NCBI GenBank assembly: GCA_044350895.1
Contig: JBILGT010000018.1
Location: 1-30,393, forward strand
Direction of reading: 5' to 3'
DNA: 30,393 nucleotides
Origin: OMIS01 sp044350895
GTDB lineage: Bacteria; Patescibacteriota; Microgenomatia; UBA1400; PJMF01
Position 1 is the stretch's first letter; every line of letters starts with the position of its first letter. Under the pieces are notes generated by a model. That model was not told where the DNA came from, made no database searches, and worked only from the letters and a program-made list of their open reading frames with translations. Positions 1 through 7,316 of the stretch are shown in pieces. The position numbers and the translations under genes are program-made.

Positions 1-119
1 AACTTGATGCCATGGTTAAAGAAATGAATGATCGTCCACGCAAGTGTCTCAATTATTCCACACCAAAAGAAGTCTTTGTGAGATACTTACAATCACGAGG
101 GGGTTGCGATTCGCATTAG
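1..119 (+). CDS. IS30-family transposase, C-terminal fragment (cut by window edge)
   Basis: The reading frame that starts at base 3 and stops with TAG at 117-119 gives a 38-residue tail containing NDRPRKCLNYSTPKEVF. This matches the well-known end of IS30-family DDE transposases, where a conserved 'RPRK-L---TP-EVF' segment follows the catalytic glutamate region. Only the C-terminus is inside the window, so I cannot say whether the copy is intact. The enzyme would cut and join the ends of its own insertion sequence. Family assignment rests on this one motif, which is distinctive. Confidence 0.75.
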   Translation, partial: LDAMVKEMNDRPRKCLNYSTPKEVFVRYLQSRGGCDSH

Positions 120-128
120 AATTCAGCG
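103..128. mobile_element. Probable right inverted end of the IS30-type element
   Basis: Bases 103-128 overlap the transposase stop codon and begin GTTGCGATT. IS30-type elements often end in a terminal repeat with a GTTGC..TT..AAT pattern overlapping or abutting the end of the gene. The left end is outside the window, so the inverted pairing cannot be tested. This is an inference from position and pattern. Confidence 0.35.
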
Positions 129-131
129 GAA

Positions 132-140
132 TGCTATAAT
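132..140 (+). promoter_or_regulatory. Extended -10 promoter for the 147 gene
   Basis: TGCTATAAT is a perfect extended -10 box. Only six bases (ACACAC) separate it from the ATG at 147, so transcription should begin at or next to the start codon. No -35 box is obvious. It lies just outside the putative IS end. Confidence 0.7.
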
Positions 141-146
141 ACACAC

Positions 147-965
147 ATGGTAAAAACCGAAAACCATACTCCGACGCCTGAAATACGGCTACCGGTGAAA
201 GTGCGTTCTGTGATAGAGATATACATCGCTACAGAAATGCATCGCGCTTTTCCTACGGTGGGTACATTTGAAGCATTCCTAGAAGGCACAAAAAGATTTG
301 ATACTCAAGAAATTTGGAAATGGCTGAAAGCAACAGCTTTCACTGTTCGTCTTAATGGCCTGTTTTGGCTAATGAGTAGTGAAGGTAATTCTTGGAGCCG
401 AACTACTCTCAACGCAGATCAGATTACCTTAACAGGTATCAAGCCTCATATTGATGCACTAATAAATTCACCAGAGATCGTTGGCAGCGCAGTCAAGTTT
501 GCTGAGTATTTACGAGCGTATTTTGAACAACACATAGATGATGATCCAGAAGGATTAAACGAATTTAGACCTGCGGGCGTAGTTGGCAATCCCGTCCTCA
601 TTGTTACTAAATCACAAGAGACATACTCTCTGGTGGATGGTGCACATCGGTTGATAGTCTTGCTGTTAGCAGGCCAAACTCAAATCGATGTTTTTGTGGC
701 GGAGAAAACTAAATCGGGTCAGGTACCTCTCTCAGGTGCGAGCACATTTTTTGAGTTTCTGCGCACCTATTATCACTCAAAAACAGAGGAAGAAAGATCA
801 GCGGTTTTAACTGTTCTTTTTGTACTACTGCGCATTAGTGCTGATGGTGAAGAAGGTTTAGAGCGGATTTGGATCAAGGGACAGCCTCCAGAAATTGCAG
901 CTGCCGCTCAAGAAGTTTTTGCAGCATATACAAAGCAGCGCACAGCAGCTACTATCAAAACTTAA
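147..965 (+). CDS. Hypothetical protein with a ParB-like DGxHRL motif
   Basis: A 272-residue protein that I do not recognise as a whole. About residues 140-185 read as a beta strand, then LVDGAHRLIVLLLAG, then a further strand. The D-G-x-H-R motif followed by a hydrophobic helix is typical of the ParB/sulfiredoxin-like fold, which binds or hydrolyses nucleotides. The rest is mostly helical. There is no signal peptide or membrane segment, so it should be cytoplasmic. It has no SD, and a perfect TATAAT ends six bases before the ATG, so the message is probably leaderless. It directly follows the IS30 end and may have lost or exchanged its original upstream region. Confidence 0.65.
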   Translation: MVKTENHTPTPEIRLPVKVRSVIEIYIATEMHRAFPTVGTFEAFLEGTKRFDTQEIWKWLKATAFTVRLNGLFWLMSSEGNSWSRTTLNADQITLTGIKPHIDALINSPEIVGSAVKFAEYLRAYFEQHIDDDPEGLNEFRPAGVVGNPVLIVTKSQETYSLVDGAHRLIVLLLAGQTQIDVFVAEKTKSGQVPLSGASTFFEFLRTYYHSKTEEERSAVLTVLFVLLRISADGEEGLERIWIKGQPPEIAAAAQEVFAAYTKQRTAATIKT

Positions 966-1225
966 AAGTTGAGACACACTAGATCTCTATTATTACTGTG
1001 ATTCTACTTCGGAAATCACTTTACCAATTCCAGTTGGAGCAAATACTTCCTTTTGCATGAATTCCTTTCAAGTATAGATTGCTTATAACAGCTACATTTA
1101 TAAATATCAAATGATTAAGTGGTCGTTCTCGCGCAATTCTACACAATAGGCTTCAAGTGACTCTACGATCAAATATTTTTTATTGCTGTGCAATACTGTG
1201 CAACTCACAAACCAAGGAGGGATAC

Positions 1226-1705
1226 ATGTCATACTGCAGAGTAAAACAGTCAAGATTAACACCACAAGCTATTGATTTTCGCAGAAGCAAAGAGTCGACG
1301 ATGCATTCAGTTGCAGCAAATTTGATTTCGTATCTCCATATCCTTATTGATACTTCTGGTGGCTGGGAAGCTGCATACCAAGCATGCATGGATGCTTTTC
1401 CTGACACACTTGTACCCAAGCAGAGAATTATACCTTCTCCTGCTGTAATGAATCTTTTCATGAACAAGGCAGACAGTAACGGTCTTACTCAATTTACTGA
1501 GTATGATATTGAGTGGTCAGCACTTTCTACAGGCAACGAACTACAACCAGTTTTACGAGTCATAGACTCTGAGTTGGTTCTTCTGGTACTTTTGGAAGTT
1601 AAAGCGGTTCTGGAGCATGCGTGGCAACTTCCTGCTGTGAAAAACAAGCAACCTGTTGCTGCACTTCAACTAGAAAAAGCCGAGACTTTACCAAAGACAC
1701 CATGA
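1226..1705 (+). CDS. Hypothetical protein
   Basis: A 159-residue protein of unknown function. I chose the ATG at 1226 because a strong AGGAGG SD lies five bases upstream; the frame is open further upstream but has no start signal there. The middle part (SYLHILIDTSGGWEAAYQACMDAF) looks helical, and the C-terminal third is rich in Leu, Val and Glu and ends in a charged tail. There is no signal peptide or membrane span. It is one of few genes here outside the secreted-protein cassettes with a clear SD, so it must have a real 5' leader. The 260 bases before it hold no other gene that I can see. Confidence 0.55.
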   Translation: MSYCRVKQSRLTPQAIDFRRSKESTMHSVAANLISYLHILIDTSGGWEAAYQACMDAFPDTLVPKQRIIPSPAVMNLFMNKADSNGLTQFTEYDIEWSALSTGNELQPVLRVIDSELVLLVLLEVKAVLEHAWQLPAVKNKQPVAALQLEKAETLPKTP

Positions 1706-1790
1706 TCGATGCTGGTGACCTTACCTGTACAGCCCAGAAGGTATTTGATCCAAACTATCAATGTAGTTAAAACATTATAGTGCAAGACTG

Positions 1791-1826
1791 TAAGGCTCAC
1801 CTAAAAAATGGGCCTTCTTACGTTTT
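1791..1826 (+). terminator. Possible weak terminator
   Basis: AAGGC at 1792-1796 can pair with GCCTT at 1812-1816, followed by a mixed T-rich stretch. It sits between the 1226 gene and terC. The stem is short, so this is tentative. Confidence 0.25.
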
Positions 1827-1888
1827 GCTGAAAGATGATCTGAGATACATTCACAATTTACAGCGCTACAATTTTCCGCTCAGTCATT

Positions 1889-1894
1889 TATAAT
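1889..1894 (+). promoter_or_regulatory. -10 box of terC
   Basis: A perfect TATAAT ends nine bases before the terC ATG at 1904, with no SD between them. This fits a leaderless or nearly leaderless message. Confidence 0.65.
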
Positions 1895-1903
1895 ATTCGA
1901 TCT

Positions 1904-2851
1904 ATGTCGTTGCCAGAACTTTTAGATGCATTCAAATGGGAAACCTTAGTCTTAGCTGCCTTTATTTTGTTTTGTATCGATTTTTACGGACATCAAGATA
2001 AAAAGCACCACGAGCATGCGATGAATTTGGCCTCCTCAGTCAAATGGAGTATTTTTTGGGTGGGCTCGGGACTTTTGTTTGGTATTTTCGTGTTATTTGC
2101 TGAAGGTAACCTAGCAGCTTCACAGTACTATGCTTCTTTTATCTTAGAGAAGGGGATGAGTGTTGATAATATTGCGGTATGGCTTGCAATTTTAACAGGC
2201 ATGCAGATTCCTAAGGATGACTGGCATCGACTGCTGACTTGGGGAATTATTGGTGCCATTATTTTTAGAGGAATCTTTATTTTCGGCGGACTCAACCTAA
2301 TGCACCGCTTTGAGTTTTTGACAGTTATCTTAGGCTTTTTCTTGCTTTGGGGTGCTGTTAAAATTGTTGGTTTAAAGTTTGACCTCAAGAAAAAGAAAGT
2401 ATATTTTTCTGGTGAAGATGCGCACTTTGATCCTGATAAAGATAAAATGGTCAGTATTGCCCGGTGGATTTTGAAAAAAGTAAATCCAAATCTTAAAACT
2501 GCACAAGCTATTTTTATAGTTGCACTACTGACTATTGAGCTCACCGATATAGTGTTCGCGCTGGATAGTGTCCCTGTTGTTGTGGCACTTAATACCTCAT
2601 CCTTTGTGGCAGCAAGTTCCAATCTATTTGCTGTTTTTGGACTGCGCGCACTCTTTTTCGTTGTCAGTGACTTCTTAAGTAAACTTGAATATCTAAAGTA
2701 TGGTCTTGGGGCAGTGCTGCTTTTTATTGCTGCCAAAATGATCTTTGAATTTCATATTGAACCACTGGCCAGTCTAGTTGTGATCACGGTCATCCTCACG
2801 ACTGCAACAATTCTTTCACTGCTACACAAATCAAAATCAGAAATAAATTAA
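1904..2851 (+). CDS. terC: TerC/Alx-family integral membrane protein
   Basis: A 315-residue membrane protein with about eight hydrophobic segments. Two family hallmarks are present: EKGMSVDNIAVWLAIL around residue 82 and IELTDIVFALDSVPVVVAL around residue 210, both carrying the acidic residues (D, E) that sit within membrane helices of TerC/Alx proteins. Members of the family export metal ions such as manganese, often to help load secreted metalloproteins; tellurium resistance is the historical name. A charged cytoplasmic loop (DLKKKKVYF and following) splits the protein into two halves, as usual. The start follows a TATAAT by nine bases. The family call is firm; the exact ion is not known. 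Confidence 0.9.
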   Translation: MSLPELLDAFKWETLVLAAFILFCIDFYGHQDKKHHEHAMNLASSVKWSIFWVGSGLLFGIFVLFAEGNLAASQYYASFILEKGMSVDNIAVWLAILTGMQIPKDDWHRLLTWGIIGAIIFRGIFIFGGLNLMHRFEFLTVILGFFLLWGAVKIVGLKFDLKKKKVYFSGEDAHFDPDKDKMVSIARWILKKVNPNLKTAQAIFIVALLTIELTDIVFALDSVPVVVALNTSSFVAASSNLFAVFGLRALFFVVSDFLSKLEYLKYGLGAVLLFIAAKMIFEFHIEPLASLVVITVILTTATILSLLHKSKSEIN

Positions 2852-2895
2852 AAAAAATCTTCCTAGTAGATAGCGTTGTGCTACCTACTAGGAAG
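2850..2895 (-). terminator. Strong terminator read on the minus strand, perhaps bidirectional
   Basis: CTTCCTAGTAG at 2859-2869 pairs perfectly with CTACTAGGAAG at 2885-2895, and inner TAG/CTA extend it. On the minus strand the stem is followed by seven or more T (A-run at 2851-2857). On the plus strand no T-run follows. It therefore best terminates a minus-strand transcript entering from 2914, while also lying just past the terC stop. Confidence 0.7.
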
Positions 2896-2913
2896 TGGTT
2901 GAGCTTTCAGAGG

Positions 2914-3030
2914 CTAGCTACGAAGCTGGCTAATGAGCTCATCAACCTGATCAGACAGAACTGCTTCTGCATCAGAGATATTAAATTCTGATGCTAGCAA
3001 GAACAGCGATTCACCATCAGTGACTGACAG
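2914..3030 (-). CDS. Possible 38-residue acidic small protein with a non-ATG start
   Basis: The minus strand holds an open frame ending in TAG at 2914-2916 whose product reads SVTDGESLFLLASEF, then NISDAEAVLSDQ, then VDELISQLRS. It is acidic and looks like two amphipathic helices. It has no ATG. A CTG codon at 3030 lies nine bases past a TACAAG -10 candidate, which is the spacing of the leaderless genes in this window. A strong minus-strand terminator follows 18 bases after the stop. Promoter, frame and terminator together argue for a real small gene; alternatively it is a decayed gene end. Function unknown. Confidence 0.35.
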   Translation of the reverse strand: MSVTDGESLFLLASEFNISDAEAVLSDQVDELISQLRS

Positions 3031-3040
3031 TTTTGCTCAC

Positions 3041-3069
3041 TTGTAAACCACAAAAGGTGGTACTACAAT
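3041..3069. promoter_or_regulatory. Palindromic bidirectional promoter between the small minus ORF and pyrB
   Basis: Plus strand: TTGTAA (3041-3046), 17 bases, TACAAT (3064-3069). Minus strand: TTGTAG, 17 bases, TACAAG over the same bases. The spacer holds the inverted repeat ACCAC-aaaag-GTGGT, a candidate operator controlling both directions. Confidence 0.5.
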
Positions 3070-3075
3070 CTAGAC

Positions 3076-3233
3076 TCTAGTGCCAGTCGCTAGTTTTTTT
3101 TTGCCCATTCGATTTGAAAAGACTCTCAACCTCTTGAGAGTACATACTTATTTTCACCCCCGCCTCGGCGGTTTTTTTTTGCCCATTTGTGAAAACCTCA
3201 AACCATATATAAAAATATCCAGAAAGGACTCTC
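3076..3233 (+). promoter_or_regulatory. pyrB leader with hairpin, attenuator-like terminator and start-region competitor
   Basis: Downstream of the promoter the leader carries a CTAG(n9)CTAG repeat followed by nine T, then a perfect hairpin ACTCTCAA-cctc-TTGAGAGT at 3121-3140, then CCGC-ctcg-GCGG followed by nine T (about 3166-3180). The last is a compact intrinsic terminator 54 bases before the gene. The segment GTTTTTTTTTGCCCATT occurs twice, after each T-tract. The hairpin's 3' arm TTGAGAGT could instead pair with ACTCTCAT, which covers the pyrB start. Transcription attenuation or translational control of pyrB is likely but inferred. Confidence 0.5.
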
Positions 3234-4301
3234 ATGCCAGCAGTGCAGGAGCAAAATACATTTTATAATAATCATTTCATTGAGATCGCGCAGATCCAAC
3301 AAATGGAACAGTTGCAATATTTATTTGCGCTCGCAACAAAACTGACGGAGATGAGGAAAGCACATGACCCAGCACTTAAAAAAATGCTGGAAACCTATAC
3401 TGTCGCAGTGATGTTTTATCAACAAAGTTCACGTACGTTTGGTTCTTTTGTTTCAGCAGCACGAGGATTAGGCGCAACAGTAATTGATGTGCATGATATG
3501 GAGCACTATAGTTCTGTAGCCAAAGGCGAAAACCTCACCGATAGTGCGATGACCGCCAGTCAATCTTGGGGTGCAAATTTGATTGTGCAACGTCATCCTG
3601 AGAATAACTCAAGTAAATTAATTGCAGCAGAACTTGATGCACATGAAACTGGCACAAAAGCTGTCAATGCTGGGGCTGGTACTGAAGAACATCCCACCCA
3701 AGCACTGCTCGATGCTTACACTATCTACAATCGTTTTGACAGACTGGATCACCTACATATTGTGATGGTTGGTGATATGAAGTTTGGCCGAACAGTTAAA
3801 TCACTTGCCCAACTGCTCGCTAATGTGGGAGAGGGCAATAGGATCACATTTGTGGCACCAAAGGGTTTGGAAATGACTCCAGATGTTCTTGCAAAGTTAG
3901 AAGGTAAAGTAGAAGTTGTGCAGCAAAAGAACCTAGAAGGATTAGAAGGTGCAGATGTTGTGTACTGGACACGAATTCAAAGAGAGTGGTTTGTAAAAGA
4001 AGGTCAGCTTGACCTCTATGATGCAGTCAGGGATCTGTTTATTCTCACACCTGAGGTTGCAGGACAATTTTCAGGAGACACCGTATTTATGCATCCATTA
4101 CCAAGATTGGGTGAAATTGAGAGAAGAGTGGACAAAGACCCCCGGGCTCTCTACTTAAAAGAACAAATGTCTGCAGGACTTTCAGTACGTATGGCACTGA
4201 TAGCAGCTATACTCTTGGAAAATCCACTTGCTGGACTTCAAGCAGTTGAAGCAGGGTCTGATGCTGTCCAAGAAGAATCAGCTGAGGATTTCACAATATA
4301 A
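3234..4301 (+). CDS. pyrB: Aspartate carbamoyltransferase catalytic chain
   Basis: A 355-residue enzyme joining carbamoyl phosphate and aspartate, the committed step of pyrimidine synthesis. The carbamoyl-phosphate loop reads SSRTF (usual STRTR), and downstream are RHP, EEHPTQALLDAYTIY with catalytic His and Gln, GDMKFGRTVKSLA with the conserved Arg, TRIQ, and HPLPR near the C-terminus. The S-x-R-T catalytic positions are kept, with T to S and the final R to F. It is about 45 residues longer than usual, with an N-terminal extension and an acidic tail after residue 325. GAAAGGA lies five bases before the ATG and supports the start. No other pyr gene is nearby, so it is not in a classical pyr operon. 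Confidence 0.93.
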   Translation: MPAVQEQNTFYNNHFIEIAQIQQMEQLQYLFALATKLTEMRKAHDPALKKMLETYTVAVMFYQQSSRTFGSFVSAARGLGATVIDVHDMEHYSSVAKGENLTDSAMTASQSWGANLIVQRHPENNSSKLIAAELDAHETGTKAVNAGAGTEEHPTQALLDAYTIYNRFDRLDHLHIVMVGDMKFGRTVKSLAQLLANVGEGNRITFVAPKGLEMTPDVLAKLEGKVEVVQQKNLEGLEGADVVYWTRIQREWFVKEGQLDLYDAVRDLFILTPEVAGQFSGDTVFMHPLPRLGEIERRVDKDPRALYLKEQMSAGLSVRMALIAAILLENPLAGLQAVEAGSDAVQEESAEDFTI

Positions 4302-4352
4302 GATATTTTGCTGCTTGAGCAATCAGTTCTCTTTCAGGTAGAGTGGAGAGGT

Positions 4353-5744
4353 ATGAGAAAAAACACTGTGGCGAAAAAACCAAAAATCAGTACAAAAATG
4401 CTTAATGTTGTAGCTATTTCACTTGTCCTTGTTGGCGCAACAATGACGTATGTACTCGCAAATGCTCTCAAAACTACCAATCTATTTGGAAGTGCTGATG
4501 CTCAAGTGGCAGAAGTGGTTTATCCAGGTGACGTATTTGATCTCACCAACTGGAAGCTCACTATCCCCGATCAAAATACGACAAAGGAAAAGTGCGATGA
4601 CGGTACGTATCCTCCTGTGGAAATTAAGCAGCCTGACTTAAGAACCTATGCGAATTCGTTGTATTTCAAACTCAATACTGAAAAAAATGGGATAGCATTT
4701 GTTGCGCCCACCAATGGAGCGCATACTTGTGGGTCAAATTATAGCCGAAGTGAACTCAGAGAAATGACCAATAATGGTAAAGATGAAGCCGCTTGGTCAT
4801 CAACTAGTGGCACACATAGTATGGAAATAGAACAAGCTGTGATAAAGCTGCCTGTGGCCAAACCGCATGTCGTGGTGGGTCAAATTCATGATGCAGGTGA
4901 TGATGTTGTGGTCTTTCGTGTTGAAGCTCCTAAGCAAGGAACCTCTGGCAATACCAAGCTGTATGTAAATGCAGATGGAGATGCCAATGATGTACTACTC
5001 ACAGATAATTACCAGCTTGGCACCCGTTTCAAAGTGGGTTTTGATGTGGCAAATGGTGAAACAAAATTTACCTACAATGGCCAGCGCGTTATGAAGAATG
5101 GTAGTGAAGCAATACTCAAGAAAGCATACAAGGGAGCATACTTTAAGGCAGGTTCGTATGTCCAAGCATCATGTACCTATGCTTCAGTTGGACATGTCAA
5201 AGAAAACTGTAGTGGTTCAATTCCATATGCGGAAGTTGTTGTTTTCAAGGCTACTGTCTGCCATGACGGAGTCTGTACGGGCGGAACAATCACACCTCCA
5301 GGGACACCGTCTCCAACAGTAAAACCTACTCCAACTCCAAACCCAAGTAGTACTCCGCAGCCTACTGGTAGTCCCAAACCTACAATCACACCAAAACCTT
5401 CAAGTACTCCGGTGCCTTCGACACAACCTACACCAACACCACCGGTGACTGATAAAGTAACTGGACTAACTGTTACATCACCAAAAGATAGTAAAGTTGT
5501 TGTGAAGTGGAATGCATATCCTGGTGCAAAAACATATAAAGTCATGATGGCCAAAGACAAACCATCCAATTCATTCAAAGAAGAAGAAAGTACTTCCAAG
5601 ACTTCTATTACACTTGATAAGGCAAGCTGCAAGAACTTCTTCTTCAGAATTGATGCCTACGATGCCAATAAGAAAAAACTTGCAAGTAGTGACATCGCCG
5701 GTGTACTCGTCGCGATTGGTAAGCCAGTCCACGCATGTGACTAG
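4353..5744 (+). CDS. Secreted or anchored alginate lyase (PL7) with fibronectin III domain
   Basis: A 463-residue protein. Residues 16-36 form a membrane anchor or uncleaved signal after a Lys/Arg-rich N-terminus. Residues about 57-303 are a polysaccharide lyase family 7 domain: RSELRE (132-137), QIH (177-179) and YFKAGSYVQ (263-271) give the Arg, Gln, His and Tyr of the active site, which cleaves alginate-like uronate polymers by beta-elimination. Residues 311-365 are a Thr/Pro linker, and 366-455 a fibronectin type III-like domain (LTVTSPKDSKVVVKWNAYPG). I chose the ATG at 4353 because GGAGAGG lies just upstream and the anchor begins there. It sits 51 bases after pyrB and may be co-transcribed. 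Such an enzyme is unexpected in an organism with few biosynthetic genes. Confidence 0.88.
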   Translation: MRKNTVAKKPKISTKMLNVVAISLVLVGATMTYVLANALKTTNLFGSADAQVAEVVYPGDVFDLTNWKLTIPDQNTTKEKCDDGTYPPVEIKQPDLRTYANSLYFKLNTEKNGIAFVAPTNGAHTCGSNYSRSELREMTNNGKDEAAWSSTSGTHSMEIEQAVIKLPVAKPHVVVGQIHDAGDDVVVFRVEAPKQGTSGNTKLYVNADGDANDVLLTDNYQLGTRFKVGFDVANGETKFTYNGQRVMKNGSEAILKKAYKGAYFKAGSYVQASCTYASVGHVKENCSGSIPYAEVVVFKATVCHDGVCTGGTITPPGTPSPTVKPTPTPNPSSTPQPTGSPKPTITPKPSSTPVPSTQPTPTPPVTDKVTGLTVTSPKDSKVVVKWNAYPGAKTYKVMMAKDKPSNSFKEEESTSKTSITLDKASCKNFFFRIDAYDANKKKLASSDIAGVLVAIGKPVHACD

Positions 5745-5772
5745 CACAGGATGGATGAAATTATTTAAGCTG

Positions 5773-6609
5773 TCATTTTCTTAAAAATTGTTTAACTTCC
5801 TGACTAGGTTTAACAGGCGAAGAGAAATAAGTACTGAGATGAATTCTAAAGTTACGTGTATGCAATGAGTTCGCAGCATATGCTAAACATCCTGCAGACT
5901 TTCCCGATACTAGATCAAAACTTTCATACCTCGATCCGCCCATTTTAATTGATTTTACCGACAGATCTTGCAATGTAGTACTCATTTTTTCCCAGGATTT
6001 TTCTGTTAAAATCTCAAAGGCTTTCAAGAAATCATTGCGAACATTGAGCACCTGCCAATAGGTAGCTTTATTGTTAACCAAATTAATAATAGTTTTTGGC
6101 AATCCAGCCGCTTTCTGCAGGGCATGGAAATCTTCCCAATCAGATACACTCCAATTCTGAATGTCATTATATCTAGTAAAAATTAGTTGATATACTTTTT
6201 CTGCTATAAATAATTCAGGTGTCATTGGAGCAGGATGTGCTTCCAACGTTGGAACCACAAATACTGAATCATTTTGCAAAAGTTTGCCATAGAGTGCATT
6301 TCTTGTGGGATCATTTGCAAGTACTTTGTGATCTTCAAAAATTATAACTGACCAACCTGCTTGGGAAGCTCTTTCAATATACTTGATTCGAAAAATTGCA
6401 TACGTATCAACATCCTCTTTTTGCTCTCTTAACCGCTCAGTTTCATCATAAAAAGGATGGATAGCAATCACAATTTTATGTTGATTACTTGCAATCTTTT
6501 CCTTCAACCGACCTTTTTCCGTAGCAGAAAGTGTATCTAGGCTCTGCCAAGGGACAGCCCGCGTCTGTTCATGGGTATGTGTAAGGCCAAGTTCACTATT
6601 TAGAGTCAT
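5773..6609 (-). CDS. Hypothetical protein
   Basis: A 278-residue cytoplasmic-looking protein that I do not recognise. It has alternating strands and helices in the first half (KIVIAIHPFYDETERL, then GWSVIIFEDHKVLAN, then DSVFVVPTLEAHP), which suggests an alpha/beta fold, and a helical second half ending in a basic tail. There are no membrane spans. It starts six bases after the stop of the upstream YdjM-like gene, so the two probably form an operon, although TTTATA (TATAAA on the minus strand) inside that gene's end could give it a leaderless promoter of its own. It converges with the alginate lyase gene with no clear terminator between them. Confidence 0.6.
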   Translation of the reverse strand: MTLNSELGLTHTHEQTRAVPWQSLDTLSATEKGRLKEKIASNQHKIVIAIHPFYDETERLREQKEDVDTYAIFRIKYIERASQAGWSVIIFEDHKVLANDPTRNALYGKLLQNDSVFVVPTLEAHPAPMTPELFIAEKVYQLIFTRYNDIQNWSVSDWEDFHALQKAAGLPKTIINLVNNKATYWQVLNVRNDFLKAFEILTEKSWEKMSTTLQDLSVKSIKMGGSRYESFDLVSGKSAGCLAYAANSLHTRNFRIHLSTYFSSPVKPSQEVKQFLRK

Positions 6610-6614
6610 AGTAG

Positions 6615-7199
6615 TTACTTTATATATTGTCGAACAAAGACTAGCACCTTATCTTGATGCGTATAGAGCATATGTCCTGTCCAAAATAGTAGTGCAGGGA
6701 AAATTACAAAATTCTCTACAAACTTTCCACTCGTGATGCGCAGCCATTTGACTGGTGGTATACCAAACACCCATTTGAAAGGCCACAGCAGTGGTACACC
6801 TGCTTTGGTGGGTAAGTCCATAACAATGTGCGAAATCACACCAATCATAAATGCTTGCCACACAATATAGGGATCAATGTTGAGCGTTATAACTGACGCA
6901 ATGGCGCTGAAGAGAAACTTTGATGTAAAACCAATTATTGTTAGTCCAAGCAGCGAGTGAGAAATATTCCGATGCCCACCCAGTGCAGGACAGATGACTT
7001 TGGCTACAAATGGACCTAACCTAAAGTTATCCCAAAAATCACTGGTAGGTTGGTCAATATCCGGGAAAAGTCCCCCAATAAAGTTGGCTCCAAACGCAGT
7101 AATTGCCGTGGCTAATGAAATCTGCGGAAGTTCGGGCAGATTGATAAAAATAAAAGTAAGTGCAGTAAATGCTGCTAAATCGTGAGTTCTTCCAGTCAT
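6615..7199 (-). CDS. YdjM/DUF457-like membrane-bound metal-dependent hydrolase
   Basis: A 194-residue membrane protein with about four or five hydrophobic segments. It carries the family pattern: an N-terminal THD, GGLFPDIDQPTS, HRNISHSLLG, and SHIVMDLPTKAGVPLLWPF. The repeated His and Asp residues are thought to bind metal on the membrane face. The family (formerly called LexA-binding inner-membrane hydrolase) is widespread, but its substrate is unknown; a role in envelope or lipid metabolism is often suspected. No SD is present; TACTCT lies six bases before the ATG. Family assignment is good, function is not settled. Confidence 0.8.
   Translation of the reverse strand: MTGRTHDLAAFTALTFIFINLPELPQISLATAITAFGANFIGGLFPDIDQPTSDFWDNFRLGPFVAKVICPALGGHRNISHSLLGLTIIGFTSKFLFSAIASVITLNIDPYIVWQAFMIGVISHIVMDLPTKAGVPLLWPFKWVFGIPPVKWLRITSGKFVENFVIFPALLFWTGHMLYTHQDKVLVFVRQYIK
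6619..6624 (-). promoter_or_regulatory. -10-like box inside the end of the YdjM-like gene
   Basis: TATAAA on the minus strand ends nine bases before the ATG at 6609. It overlaps coding sequence, so it may be chance, but the spacing matches the leaderless genes nearby. Confidence 0.3.
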
Positions 7200-7205
7200 T
7201 CAACT

Positions 7206-7211
7206 AGAGTA
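7206..7211 (-). promoter_or_regulatory. -10-like box for the YdjM-like gene
   Basis: TACTCT on the minus strand lies six bases before the ATG at 7199. It is a weaker match than TATAAT but has the common spacing of this window. Confidence 0.4.
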
Positions 7212-7267
7212 AAGGAAAAGTGAGACAGAGTAAAGATGACACTCGGATGATACAACTGTAGACCAAC

Positions 7268-7295
7268 CAAAAAGGGGTAGCTTGCGCTACCCCTT
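7268..7295 (-). terminator. Intrinsic terminator of the RRM gene
   Basis: AAGGGGTAGC pairs perfectly with GCTACCCCTT around a four-base loop, followed on the minus strand by a T-run. It lies 22 bases past the RRM stop codon. Confidence 0.85.
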
Positions 7296-7316
7296 CTCAA
7301 ATTCATAAAAAATGAA

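Noticed and set aside
3216..3234. PyrR-box-like ATCCAGAAAGG before pyrB
   Set aside because: It resembles the PyrR site only partly, no supporting stem is seen and the AAAGGA part is explained by the SD.
3080..3268. 62-residue plus-strand frame before pyrB
   Set aside because: It is made of two T-tracts with their repeats and the leader hairpins; it overlaps the pyrB start and lacks an SD.
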